Source: an uncultured Oscillibacter sp. (lineage in GTDB: Bacteria; Bacillota; Clostridia; Oscillospirales; Oscillospiraceae). From it: a stretch of DNA of 28,643 bases. Below, piece by piece: positions 21,944 through 28,643 of this stretch; position 1 is the first letter of the stretch, and every line of letters begins with the position of its first letter. A model generated the notes under the pieces. It was given only the letters and a program-made list of their open reading frames with translations, was not told the DNA's origin and did not search any database. Position numbers and translations under genes: made by a program. Location: the NCBI GenBank assembly GCA_910579435.1, contig CAJTVF010000033.1, positions 1-28,643 on the forward strand, in the 5' to 3' direction.

Positions 21944-23983
21944 TCAGGCGGCGGCGGGGCCCTTCTTCGCCATGGCCCGCTGATAGAAGACCATAGCCGC
22001 CAGGACGATGAAGCCCACCACGTCCGTGGCGTCGCCGGGAACCATCATAGCCAGGCCCGCGACAATCATAGCCAGGCGCATCCACTTGGGGATGGGACGG
22101 AACAGGTAGCCGTTCAGCGCCGCGGCCACGCCGAAGATGCCGAGCAGGGCGCTGATGACGATTTGCGCCACCTGGAACACGCTGGTCACGTTCACAAAGA
22201 GCATGGCCGGGCTGTAAGCGAAGATATAGGGGACGATGAAGGCCGCGATGGCCAGTTTTGTGGCGTTGATGCCGGTTTTCATGGGGTCGGATTTGGCGAT
22301 GGCGCTGCCCGCGTAGGCCGCCAGGGCCACGGGGGGCGTGATGTCCGCCACGATGCCGAAGTAGAAGACGAAGAAGTGGGCGGGGATTTTGTCAATGCCC
22401 AGCTGGATCAGAATGGGGGCGCAGGTGGAGGCCATGATGCAGTAGTTGGCCGTGGTAGGTACGCCCATGCCCAGGACGATGCAGCACAGCATGGTCAAAA
22501 ACAGGGCGATGAACATGGCCAGGGCCTCGTTGGGGACCATGCGGCTGATGTTGATGACCCCGTTGATGAGCTTGGAGGCCAGGCCCGTCACGGTGATGCA
22601 CCCGGCCACCATGCCCGCCATGGAGCAGGCCACAGCCACGGTGATGCAGCTCCGGCCGCCGGCTTCCAGGGCGCTGACGATCATGGAGGAGGTGTCCTTC
22701 ACGAAGTGGACGGCGAAGCCCTCGTCATGCTGGTTCCGGCTGTCCGTAAACATATGGGGGAGGCTCACCAGAATCGCCAGCAGAATGGCGATGGAGGCGG
22801 AGAACTGGAGGGTCCGGGTCCCGGTGGAAACCATCCACACCAGGATTACCAGGGGCAGGAGCAGGTAAATGCTGCGAATCAGGACGCCGAACCTGGGCAG
22901 CTGGTCCCGGGGAATGCCCTTCAAATTCAGCCGCCGGGCCTCCAGATGGACGGCCAGGAAGATGCCGGTGAAGTACAGCAGGGCGGGGAGGATGGCCTTC
23001 ACCGCCACGTTGGCGTAGGTGGTGTCCATATACTCCGCCATGAGGAAGGCCGCCGCGCCCATGATGGGGGGCATGATCTGCCCGCCGGTGGAAGCCGCCG
23101 CCTCCACTGCCCCGGCGAACTCGCCCTGATAGCCGGTCCGCTTCATCATGGGGATGGTGACGGAGCCGGTGGTGACGGTGTTTCCGACAGACGAGCCGGA
23201 CACCATGCCGCAGAGGGCGGAGGAGATGACCGCCACCTTGGCGGGGCCGCCGGAGGTGCTGCCCGCCAGGGAGTTGGCGAGGTCAATGAAGAAATTGGAG
23301 ATGCCCGTCCGCTCCAGGAACGCGCCGAAGATGATGAACACGGCGATGAACTTGGCGCAGACCTGGATGGGCGTCGCCATGACGCCGGAGGTGCCGTAGA
23401 ACAGGGTGTAGATGACCCGGGCCAGGTTCTGCCCGCTGGCGAAGGTGTAGACCAGCAGCGCGCCCACCACGCACAGGATGGGCAGGCCCACGCAGCGGCG
23501 GCAGAGCTCCGCCAGGACGAGGATTGCCACCACGCCGATGACCAGATAGAACCAGGCGTTCGGAATGGCGCTCTCGCTGGCGGGGTTGATTTTGGCGGCG
23601 CTGGTGATGACCATGACCAGGGAGTTGTAGTTGAGGCAGTAATAGAAGAAGGACCCGGCCCCCAGCAGCATCAGCACAATGTCATACCAGGGCATGGAGT
23701 TGGGCTTCACATGGTCCTTCCGGGCGGGGTAGGTGAGATAGCCCATGATGGTGATAAGCCCCAGGAAGGAGGTCAGGCGGATGGGCAGGTCCCAGGTGCA
23801 GCGCAGGGTCATCCAGATGCAGTACAGGGAGAAGAGGGCCATGACCACGCCCACGACCAGCTTGGGCTTCCCCTGCCAGATGCGGGTGGCGGACTCCCGG
23901 TCAAACTTGCGCATGACCTCGTCCATGTCCGCCGCGGTGCCGATTTCCACGTCGGGAAGGTTTTTCTTGTCTTTCTCGCTCAT
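21944..23983 (-). CDS. TRAP transporter fused permease (DctQM type)
   Basis: The 679-residue protein joins the small 4-TM (DctQ-like) and large 12-TM (DctM-like) permease subunits of a TRAP transporter, as is usual for the TAXI branch. The N-terminal 60 residues are cytoplasmic and charged. The first hydrophobic segments begin near FSLYCIW, and the DctM part contains the long run of helices with GAFLERTGISNFFIDLA and the conserved GMVSGSSVGNTVTTG and TGGQIMPPIMGAAAFLMAEY. These systems use ion gradients to import organic acids or similar solutes. The start follows AAGGAG. The matching binding protein is encoded upstream, separated by a 150-base gap holding two overlapping hairpins. Confidence 0.93.
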   Translation of the reverse strand: MSEKDKKNLPDVEIGTAADMDEVMRKFDRESATRIWQGKPKLVVGVVMALFSLYCIWMTLRCTWDLPIRLTSFLGLITIMGYLTYPARKDHVKPNSMPWYDIVLMLLGAGSFFYYCLNYNSLVMVITSAAKINPASESAIPNAWFYLVIGVVAILVLAELCRRCVGLPILCVVGALLVYTFASGQNLARVIYTLFYGTSGVMATPIQVCAKFIAVFIIFGAFLERTGISNFFIDLANSLAGSTSGGPAKVAVISSALCGMVSGSSVGNTVTTGSVTIPMMKRTGYQGEFAGAVEAAASTGGQIMPPIMGAAAFLMAEYMDTTYANVAVKAILPALLYFTGIFLAVHLEARRLNLKGIPRDQLPRFGVLIRSIYLLLPLVILVWMVSTGTRTLQFSASIAILLAILVSLPHMFTDSRNQHDEGFAVHFVKDTSSMIVSALEAGGRSCITVAVACSMAGMVAGCITVTGLASKLINGVINISRMVPNEALAMFIALFLTMLCCIVLGMGVPTTANYCIMASTCAPILIQLGIDKIPAHFFVFYFGIVADITPPVALAAYAGSAIAKSDPMKTGINATKLAIAAFIVPYIFAYSPAMLFVNVTSVFQVAQIVISALLGIFGVAAALNGYLFRPIPKWMRLAMIVAGLAMMVPGDATDVVGFIVLAAMVFYQRAMAKKGPAAA

Positions 23984-24038
23984 AGAATCGTACTCCTTAT
24001 TAAAATAAACATCAACACATCGGCAAAACGAAAAGGGT

Positions 24039-24112
24039 CCTTGCCGTATTGAAGGGGCGGCGGAAATACCGCCCTTTCAATGCGGCAAGGGCCGCGTCAG
24101 GCGGCCCTTGCC
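24039..24112 (-). promoter_or_regulatory. Two overlapping hairpins between the TRAP binding-protein and permease genes
   Basis: One hairpin pairs 24084-24095 with 24101-24112 (12 bp, GGCAAGGGCCGC and its complement). A second, longer one spans 24039-24090 (CCTTGCCG...ATTGAA...GGCGG with complements). They share bases 24084-24090, so they cannot both form fully. There is no T tract of terminator type directly after either one. Such structures commonly hold down expression of the membrane subunits relative to the binding protein or protect the upstream mRNA. A switch is possible but is inference. Confidence 0.6.
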
Positions 24113-24133
24113 GAGGTTGGCTCAGGTTGGGAA

Positions 24134-25219
24134 TCAATAGGTCCCGGCGGGGATGGTGTAGGCGCTGTAGTAGGGGGAGGACTCCAGCAGGGCGCTGGTG
24201 TGCTCCTCGTCCAGGCTGACCAGGTACACGGGGCCGCTGGTGGCCAGGTCCACGATGGCGGTGGTGGGCGCGCCGGCCACCACGAAGGCCGCGTCGATTT
24301 TCTTGTCCTTCAGGCTGTCCGCGCTGTCGCCGAAGCCCTGGTACACAGGGCTGATGCCGCTGTCGGGGTCGATGTCATAGGCGCCCAGCACGTCCACGGC
24401 GTTGAACCACACGCCGGAGCCCCGGTCGCCGATGGAGACGGATTTGCCCGCCAGGTCCGCCACGGACTTGATGTCGGGATTGGTGGTGACGATCTGGACC
24501 TGCTCCATGTAGAGAGCGGCCACCACGGAGAAGTTCTCCACCTTGGCGTCGAAGAGGCGCTCGCCGTTGTAGGCGTAGCTCATAACGTCGGACTGGACGA
24601 AGCCCAGCTGAATGTCGCCGGCGGCCAGGTCCTCGATGTTGGCCTTGGAACCGCCGGAGGTGACGGCGGTGACGGAGACGCTGGTATTATTGGAGATATA
24701 ACTGGAGAGCACGCCGCCGAAGGCGTAGTAGGTGCCGGACTCGCCGCCGGTGCCGAAGGTCAGGGACTTGGAGCTGCCGGAGCCCGCGCCGTCCTTCACG
24801 GAAGCGACCTCTTTGCCCTTCTCGGCGAAGTACTTGGCTGCGCCGGGGTGATAGGGCACGGAGGTGACGGAGGAGGCGAAGTCCAGGTCCAGCTCGCCGC
24901 CCTTGGCGTGCTGCTCGGTGATGGTGGGAATGTTTTCAAAGATGGCGGAGGTCAGGGCGTAGATATCGTCCTCGGGCACGTCGTCCCGGGCGATGACCAC
25001 GGCGCCCACGGCCACGGTGTTGGTGTCCTCGGCCACGGCGGAGGCGCCGGAGTTATCGGAGCTGTCGGAGCTTCCGGAATCGGCGGGAGCGGAGGTATCG
25101 GCGGGAGCGGAATCGCCGCCCTGGGAGCCGTCGCCGCCCACAGTCTGATCGCCGCCGCAGCCGGCGAGGAGCATGGCCAGCATCAGAACGGCCATCAGCA
25201 GAGAGAATTTCTTTTTCAT
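24134..25219 (-). CDS. TAXI-family TRAP transporter solute-binding lipoprotein
   Basis: The 361-residue protein has a lipoprotein signal peptide (MKKKFSLLMAVLMLAMLLAGC, lipidated Cys21), so it is tethered outside the membrane. A Gly/Asp/Ser-rich linker to about residue 65 follows. In order along the protein, the rest contains an N-terminal block (TNTVAVGAVVIARDDVPEDD), the central SLTFGTGGESGTYYAFGG, DIQLGFVQSDVMSYAYNG and GKSVSIGDRGSGVWFNA, typical of TAXI binding proteins of the NMT1 fold. The block order is unusual: the family core normally begins with the TFGTGGxxGTYY segment, and here about 100 residues precede it, including PYHPGAAKYFAEKG, which usually lies at the C-terminal end. This may be a circularly permuted TAXI protein. 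It feeds the fused permease downstream. The start follows GAGGAAG. Confidence 0.9.
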   Translation of the reverse strand: MKKKFSLLMAVLMLAMLLAGCGGDQTVGGDGSQGGDSAPADTSAPADSGSSDSSDNSGASAVAEDTNTVAVGAVVIARDDVPEDDIYALTSAIFENIPTITEQHAKGGELDLDFASSVTSVPYHPGAAKYFAEKGKEVASVKDGAGSGSSKSLTFGTGGESGTYYAFGGVLSSYISNNTSVSVTAVTSGGSKANIEDLAAGDIQLGFVQSDVMSYAYNGERLFDAKVENFSVVAALYMEQVQIVTTNPDIKSVADLAGKSVSIGDRGSGVWFNAVDVLGAYDIDPDSGISPVYQGFGDSADSLKDKKIDAAFVVAGAPTTAIVDLATSGPVYLVSLDEEHTSALLESSPYYSAYTIPAGTY

Positions 25220-25284
25220 CGTTCTTCCTCTTTTCAGGATTGGATTTTGCGAGGGTTGAAGCCAACTCTTGCAAGTGTGTGAAT

Positions 25285-25313
25285 ATCATATCATAAAAAC
25301 CTGCTTTTTACAA
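25285..25313 (-). promoter_or_regulatory. Promoter of the TAXI TRAP operon
   Basis: On the minus strand TTGTAA (25313-25308) and TATGAT (25290-25285) are spaced by 17 bases, about 65 bases before the start codon. A perfect CTTGCAAG palindrome (25268-25275) lies just downstream, and TTGCAAG (25341-25347) lies upstream, both possible regulator sites. The rest of the 287-base gap holds nothing else I can support. Confidence 0.65.
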
Positions 25314-25469
25314 GGGGACATTTAGCATAGTAAATAATTTTTGCAAGTTACCATGAATATACTTGCATTAGAAGGCGTTTTTGTGAAAGTTTTCAAGCCA
25401 TTTCCTGCAAAGGCTGGAAATCTGCACAAAGCGGACGCCGTTCAAAGGAAAACGGTTGTGCAAACATAC

Positions 25470-25493
25470 AGGCCGCCCTGGTGAAGGGCGGCC
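25470..25493 (-). terminator. Likely terminator of the CBS-domain gene
   Basis: The stem AGGCCGCCCT / AGGGCGGCCT with a four- to five-base loop lies just after the gene's stop on the minus strand. The following GTATGTTT is only weakly T-rich. Confidence 0.6.
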
Positions 25494-25506
25494 TGCTGCG
25501 AGCCGG

Positions 25507-25941
25507 TTACACGATTTTACGGAGGGCCGGAGCGGCCTCCTTTTCGCCGGCCAGACAGCGGATGATGTCCTGGCGGGTGACGATGCCGATGAAGCTGTTC
25601 AGATCATCCACCACAGGGACGAAGTTCTGGCGGACGATGGTGTCCAGCAGCTCGTCCACGGAGGCGGTGATGCGGACGGAGGGGTTCTCCCGGAGAATGT
25701 CCCGGACGTGAAGCCGCTCCAGCTCTTTTAGGGAGCAGGGACAGGGGGAGCCCTCGTCCGGGAGGAGCCGCCAGAGGAAATCCCCCTCGCTGACGGTGCC
25801 CACATACTGGCCCTTGCGGTTGATGACGGGGACGGCGCTGCGGCCGTGGTGCCGGAGCTTCTCAAGGCCCTGACGGATGGAGTTGTCGTCGTACAGATAG
25901 GCGACGCGGTGCTTCGGCGTCAGAAGGTAAGCGATATTCAC
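25507..25941 (-). CDS. Tandem CBS-domain protein
   Basis: The 144-residue protein consists of two CBS domains that together form one Bateman module, which usually senses adenine nucleotides. The first is near residues 8-65 (GRSAVPVINRKGQYVGTVSEGDFL), the second near 75-130 (QNFVPVVDDLNSFIGIVTRQDII). There is no attached enzyme or transporter domain. The start is GTG after GAGG at a seven-base gap. It stands alone, with no obvious partner gene. The role is probably regulatory, but the target is unknown. Confidence 0.88.
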   Translation of the reverse strand: MNIAYLLTPKHRVAYLYDDNSIRQGLEKLRHHGRSAVPVINRKGQYVGTVSEGDFLWRLLPDEGSPCPCSLKELERLHVRDILRENPSVRITASVDELLDTIVRQNFVPVVDDLNSFIGIVTRQDIIRCLAGEKEAAPALRKIV

Positions 25942-26306
25942 AGTGATGCCTCATTTCTGGTAAGCAGACGGGCTGGCCCGCCTGGGTCGTGGTGAAGTCA
26001 GGTGCATATCTATAATATACAGGAAGGGCTTGGGAAAATGGTGAACAGTTTATGAAATTTGCCCAGAAACTCCATTTTGGGACAGGAGCCTTTGAGGCGC
26101 AAGGGATTGCCGGGGCGGGGGACGGGGAGAAATGGAAAGCCGAGACCTCCTTGGAAAAACGGAACAGGGCCAGCCGTGAGGCTGGCCCTGAACCTTATTG
26201 TTTGGAAGATTGGATGAAAAGAAGTTTTGTCTCTTGCAAGTATTAAGATACAGGAGAGTTGTTAAGGAAACCAGCGTCAATTGTTACAAAAGTCTTAAAT
26301 CTTATG
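25942..26306. other. Intergenic stretch between tadA and the CBS gene
   Basis: This 365-base gap contains an AT-rich box TATAATATA (26011-26019) that may belong to the CBS-gene promoter, although I find no good -35 partner. It also holds the probable tadA terminator at 26165-26190 and a CTTGCAAG palindrome at 26233-26240. The open frames crossing it lack ribosome-binding sites. Confidence 0.55.
26165..26190 (-). terminator. Probable terminator of tadA
   Basis: An 11-bp perfect stem (CAGGGCCAGCC and its complement, loop GTGA on the plus strand) is followed on the minus strand by TTCCGTTTTT. It lies about 115 bases after the tadA stop codon. Confidence 0.6.
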
Positions 26307-26759
26307 TCAACCATTTTTCCCGCGCAGGCCGGCAAAAAAATTGGAAAGAACCTCCTGGCATTCTTCTTCCAGCACGCCGCCCACCAGGGCGGGGGGATGG
26401 GGGAAGCGCTCCATAAACAGATTGGTCACGCCGCCGCAGGCCCCGAAGCAGCGGTCCCGGGCCCCGAACCAGACCCGGCGGATGCGGGCGTTCAGGATCG
26501 CCCCGGCGCACATGGGGCAGGGCTCCAGGGTGACGTAGAGCTCGCAGTCCTCCAGCCGCCAGGAGCCCAGCGCCTGATTGGCCTGGGCGATGGCCTCCAT
26601 CTCGGCGTGGGAGGCGGCGGAGCGTTTTTCCTCCCGGCGGTTCCGCCCCCGGCCCACCACCACGCCCTCCCGGACGACGACGCAGCCCACGGGGACCTCC
26701 CCGGCGGCGGCGGCCTCCCGGGCCAGGGCCAGGGCTTGTCTCATAAAAATTTCCTGCAT
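26307..26759 (-). CDS. tadA: tRNA(Arg) adenosine-34 deaminase TadA
   Basis: TadA converts A34 to inosine in the anticodon of tRNA-Arg(ACG). The 150-residue protein has the zinc deaminase motifs HAEMEAI (zinc His and catalytic Glu) and EPCPMCAGAI (PCxxC zinc cysteines), followed by the TadA-typical ARIRRVWFGARD. The ATG at 26759 follows AGGAGGG. The longer frame starting at 26861 covers the intergenic promoter region and lacks a ribosome-binding site. It is divergent from the DUF2508 gene. A candidate promoter (TTGCTC, 18 bases, TATGAT at 26813-26808) lies just upstream. Confidence 0.95.
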   Translation of the reverse strand: MQEIFMRQALALAREAAAAGEVPVGCVVVREGVVVGRGRNRREEKRSAASHAEMEAIAQANQALGSWRLEDCELYVTLEPCPMCAGAILNARIRRVWFGARDRCFGACGGVTNLFMERFPHPPALVGGVLEEECQEVLSNFFAGLRGKNG

Positions 26760-26807
26760 GGCGGTCCCTCCTGTATGAAAGCTGGCATATTTGTCCAAAA
26801 TCACCAT

Positions 26808-26837
26808 ATCATATACCGTATTATACAGGAGGAGCAA
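26808..26837 (-). promoter_or_regulatory. Candidate tadA promoter in the divergent gap
   Basis: On the minus strand TTGCTC (26837-26832) and TATGAT (26813-26808) are 18 bases apart. The -35 box is weak. The same AT-rich gap must also serve the plus-strand gene at 26842, whose promoter I cannot place. Confidence 0.4.
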
Positions 26838-26841
26838 GGCT

Positions 26842-27105
26842 ATGAAAACCACTTTCTTCAAAAAAAGCAGACCGGACCCGGAGCTGCTGGCGCTGCGGGC
26901 GGAGCTCCAGAGCGCCCAGGGGGACCTGTCCCTGGCCTATCGGAAGTTTGACCAGGCGGTGGACCCGGAGCTGGTGGAGTTCTGCATCTATCAAATCAAG
27001 GCGGAGAAGGCCCGGTGCAACTACCTGATCCGGGCCATCAAGGAGCGGAGCCCGGAGAGCGTGCCCGCCCTGCCCCAGCTGGAGGGCGACGCGGTATGGA
27101 CTTAA
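26842..27105 (+). CDS. YaaL-like DUF2508 protein
   Basis: The 87-residue protein resembles the DUF2508/YaaL family. It is a helical hairpin with the conserved pattern AYRKFDQAVDPELVEFCIYQIKAEKARCNYLIRAIKE (split here as residues about 33-69). In Bacillus subtilis yaaL lies directly before bofA, as here. The ATG follows AGGAGG at a nine-base gap. Its last ten bases overlap the start of the BofA gene, so the two are probably translationally coupled. The molecular function is unknown. Confidence 0.78.
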   Translation: MKTTFFKKSRPDPELLALRAELQSAQGDLSLAYRKFDQAVDPELVEFCIYQIKAEKARCNYLIRAIKERSPESVPALPQLEGDAVWT

Positions 27106-27359
27106 ATCAGAAAATCATTGCCGCCCTGCTGGCAGGTTTTTTTCTCATTGCCCTGCTGCGGGTGTTCAGCGCGCCGCTGAAGCTGGCGGTGAAGCTGCTG
27201 GCAAATACCCTCCTGGGCTTCCTGGCCCTCTGGGCGGTGAACGCCACCGCCGGAGTGACAGGCATCGCCCTGGGGGTCAACGTCTGGAACGCCCTGGTGA
27301 TCGGGGTCCTGGGGCTTCCGGGCTTCATCCTGCTGCTGCTGGTTCAGTGGGTGCTGTAG
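27096..27359 (+). CDS. bofA: BofA-family protein (pro-sigma-K processing inhibitor)
   Basis: The 87-residue protein is almost all hydrophobic, with membrane segments near residues 9-24, 30-55 and 65-87 and the family-like block KLLANTLLGFLALWAVN followed by GVNVWNALVIGVLGLPG. In Bacillus BofA holds the SpoIVFB protease inactive in the outer forespore membrane until sigma-K is needed. BofA-like proteins are widespread in spore-forming clostridia. The ATG overlaps the upstream gene, and GGAGGG lies nearby as a ribosome-binding site. A terminator follows at 27373-27400. Confidence 0.85.
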   Translation: MDLNQKIIAALLAGFFLIALLRVFSAPLKLAVKLLANTLLGFLALWAVNATAGVTGIALGVNVWNALVIGVLGLPGFILLLLVQWVL

Positions 27360-27372
27360 GGGATACATAGGG

Positions 27373-27400
27373 GCCGGTCCCTGGGGACCGGCTCTTTTTT
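27373..27400 (+). terminator. Terminator after the BofA gene
   Basis: The hairpin GCCGGTCCC / GGGACCGGC with a two-base gap is followed by TCTTTTTT. It closes the DUF2508-BofA unit. Confidence 0.88.
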
Positions 27401-27497
27401 ATCCGCCGCAATTTAAAAATGGAACTTTAGTATTTCGGAGTTTATAAAAGAAAACAAGAGGAATCCGCAGGATATACGCCGCCAATTAAAAATTCTG

Positions 27498-27526
27498 TTG
27501 ACATTGGCGGGAAGCCATGGTATAAA
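27498..27526 (+). promoter_or_regulatory. Strong promoter of the rplM-rpsI operon
   Basis: A perfect TTGACA (27498-27503) and TATAAA (27521-27526) are spaced by 17 bases, the best promoter in the window. That suits a ribosomal protein operon. Confidence 0.88.
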
Positions 27527-27529
27527 TAA

Positions 27530-27590
27530 CCTTGCTCCGCAAGGAGTTCTTACTTTGTTTAACCAATTGGAAACTATACTGATGGAGGAA
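27530..27590 (+). promoter_or_regulatory. Possible L13 leader (autoregulatory rplM leader RNA)
   Basis: The short leader between promoter and gene begins with a small hairpin (CCTTGC / GCAAGG, 27530-27545) and then runs through GAGTTCTTAC to the ribosome-binding site. An L13 leader family that binds L13 is known upstream of rplM in Firmicutes. The position and size fit, but I cannot score the structure. Confidence 0.45.
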
Positions 27591-27595
27591 CGACC

Positions 27596-28027
27596 ATGTC
27601 CACTTTTATGGCAAACAAGGCCAACATTGAGCGCAAGTGGTACATCCTGGACGCCGCCGGGAAGCCCCTGGGCAAGACCGCCGTCCGGGCCGCCGACCTG
27701 CTGCGCGGCAAAAACAAAACCACCTTCACCCCCCACGCCGACTGCGGAGACAATGTTATCATTATCAACGCGGGGAAGGCTGTCCTCACCGGCAAAAAGG
27801 GCGAGCAGAAGATCTACCGCACCCACTCCGGCTGGGTGGGCGGCCTCAAGGAGACCCCCTACCGCATCCTGATGCAGGAGAAGCCCGAGGTGGCCATGCG
27901 GGTGGCCGTCCGCGGCATGATGCCCAAGAACACGGTCGCGAAGGATTCCCTGAAGCGCCTGCACATCTACGCCGGCGCGGAGCACAAGCAGCAGGCCCAG
28001 AAGCCCATCGCCCTGGACGCTGAATAA
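27596..28027 (+). CDS. rplM: 50S ribosomal protein L13
   Basis: The 143-residue product has the length of L13 and its typical blocks: KWYILDAAGKPLGKTA near the N-terminus, then VIIINAGKAVLTGKK, and a late VRGMMPKNTVAKDSLKRLHIYAG. L13 is an early-assembling large-subunit protein. The ATG follows GGAGG, and rpsI follows 14 bases after the stop, the nearly universal rplM-rpsI pair. Confidence 0.97.
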   Translation: MSTFMANKANIERKWYILDAAGKPLGKTAVRAADLLRGKNKTTFTPHADCGDNVIIINAGKAVLTGKKGEQKIYRTHSGWVGGLKETPYRILMQEKPEVAMRVAVRGMMPKNTVAKDSLKRLHIYAGAEHKQQAQKPIALDAE

Positions 28028-28041
28028 GGAGGAAGAAGCGT

Positions 28042-28446
28042 ATGTATCAGTCTAAGAAGCCCTATCTGTACGGTACCGGACGCCGGAAGTCCTCCGTCGC
28101 CCGCGTCCACCTGTTCCCCGGCGGCACCGGGAGCATCACCATCAACGGTCGGGACATCGACGATTACTTCGGCCTGGAGACCCTGAAGATGGTCGTCCGC
28201 CAGCCTCTGGAGGCCACCGGCAACACCGGCAAAATGGACATCGTGGCCACCGTCTCCGGCGGCGGCGTCACTGGCCAGGCCGGCGCCCTGCGCCACGGCA
28301 TCGCCCGGGCCCTGCTGCTGGCCAGCGAGGATAACCGCCCCATCCTGAAAAAGGCCGGGTTCCTGACCCGCGATCCTCGTATGAAGGAGCGCAAGAAGTA
28401 CGGCCTCAAAGCGGCTCGTCGCGCTCCGCAGTTCAGCAAGCGTTAA
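28042..28446 (+). CDS. rpsI: 30S ribosomal protein S9
   Basis: The 134-residue product matches S9, with GRRKSSVARVHLFPGG near the N-terminus, then GALRHGIARALL. It ends in the conserved basic tail FSKR, whose last residues reach the P-site tRNA. The ATG follows AAGGAGGAAG. It is the last gene of the rplM operon and is followed by a terminator. Confidence 0.97.
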   Translation: MYQSKKPYLYGTGRRKSSVARVHLFPGGTGSITINGRDIDDYFGLETLKMVVRQPLEATGNTGKMDIVATVSGGGVTGQAGALRHGIARALLLASEDNRPILKKAGFLTRDPRMKERKKYGLKAARRAPQFSKR

Positions 28447-28465
28447 ATTTTATCAAAATGGCTCA

Positions 28466-28499
28466 AAAAGCCCGGAAAATCAAGGTTTTCCGGGCTTTT
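28466..28499 (+). terminator. Terminator after rpsI
   Basis: A perfect 14-bp stem (AAAAGCCCGGAAAA and its complement) with a six-base loop ends in a TTTT tract. Confidence 0.9.
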
Positions 28500-28557
28500 G
28501 CTTTTGATAGGGTTTGATGCAGTTTGACGCAAAAAAGCCATTTTTCACCAAATTTAT

Positions 28558-28619
28558 AGTGGTTCCCAATAGGATAACCGGGCAAAAAGAGGGTCAAGTG
28601 GTTACAAAATAGGATAACC
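28558..28619. repeat. Two direct repeats at the window edge, possibly a mobile-element end
   Basis: Bases 28558-28579 and 28597-28619 are near-identical direct repeats sharing AGTGGTT and the 12-base core AATAGGATAACC, with cores 40 bases apart. Each is also an imperfect palindrome (GGTT...AACC). Repeated binding sites near an end are typical of IS21-like and other elements. No transposase lies inside the window, so the assignment is inference. No gene is seen between rpsI and the window end. Confidence 0.5.
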
Positions 28620-28643
28620 ACAGCTCTGTTTTTGGGGTATTTC

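Noticed and set aside
21794..24052. Long open frame on the plus strand, 752 codons
   Set aside because: It runs through a terminator and lies antisense to the TRAP permease, which has clear membrane and family motifs. Composition is that of a shadow frame.
26052..26246. Small plus-strand ORF in the tadA-CBS gap
   Set aside because: No ribosome-binding site, it crosses the tadA terminator hairpin, and the translation resembles no family.
1..28643. CRISPR arrays, tRNA or rRNA genes, prophage genes
   Set aside because: No regularly spaced repeats, cloverleaf-like sequence, rRNA segments or phage structural genes were seen on either strand.

Overview
The window is GC-rich (roughly 60-65% by eye) and reads as chromosome from an anaerobic, spore-forming Firmicute, most likely an Oscillospiraceae/Oscillospirales gut bacterium (Flavonifractor, Lawsonibacter, Oscillibacter or Dysosmobacter type). 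Supports for this are the Firmicute order era-yqzL-recO, a MutS2, a BofA-family sporulation protein beside a YaaL/DUF2508 protein, a PdaA-type spore-cortex deacetylase, a CsoR/CopA copper operon and strong AGGAGG ribosome-binding sites before nearly every gene. The lineage is an inference; no rRNA or tRNA gene is present to confirm it.

Layout. 1-6853 (plus strand) holds DNA repair and housekeeping genes: the 3' part of uvrA, era, a 159-bp MITE-like element, a 37-codon yqzL-like gene, recO, mutS2, then a separately promoted nucleoside phosphorylase. 6989-7600 is an unassigned gene. 7680-10614 (minus) is a copper operon, csoR-copA, with two CsoR-type operators around its promoter. Its CopA ends in an extra metal-binding domain that has its own in-frame start and ribosome-binding site. 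10714-12240 (minus) holds a frameshifted beta-helix acyltransferase-like gene and a PdaA-like deacetylase. 12370-14428 (plus) is a tight run of a membrane-anchored nuclease, a DnaQ-type exonuclease, a PH/GRAM-like protein and a small unknown. 14478-17626 (minus) is a short pyruvate-kinase-like gene, mtnA and an AbiH-family gene with its own promoter. 17770-21570 (minus) is a MacAB-like ABC export system followed by a broken small secreted ORF. 21944-25219 (minus) is a TAXI-type TRAP transporter. 25507-26759 (minus) holds a CBS-domain protein and tadA. 26842-27359 (plus) holds the DUF2508 and BofA genes. 27596-28446 (plus) is the rplM-rpsI ribosomal operon. The last ~85 bases carry two direct repeats that look like the end of a mobile element.

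Most of the window is ordinary chromosome. The items most worth a second look are the potential CopZ chaperone encoded inside copA, the MITE fused to the era stop codon with a second copy of its end forming the 3' end of another gene, two mutually exclusive hairpins between the TRAP binding-protein and permease genes, the AbiH gene heading an mtnA/pyruvate-kinase-like cluster, and the coupled nuclease pair. Two probable one-base deletions in homopolymers (11229-11232 and 17884-17888) could be real mutations or assembly errors. I found no CRISPR array, tRNA, rRNA, prophage or convincing wholly new system.
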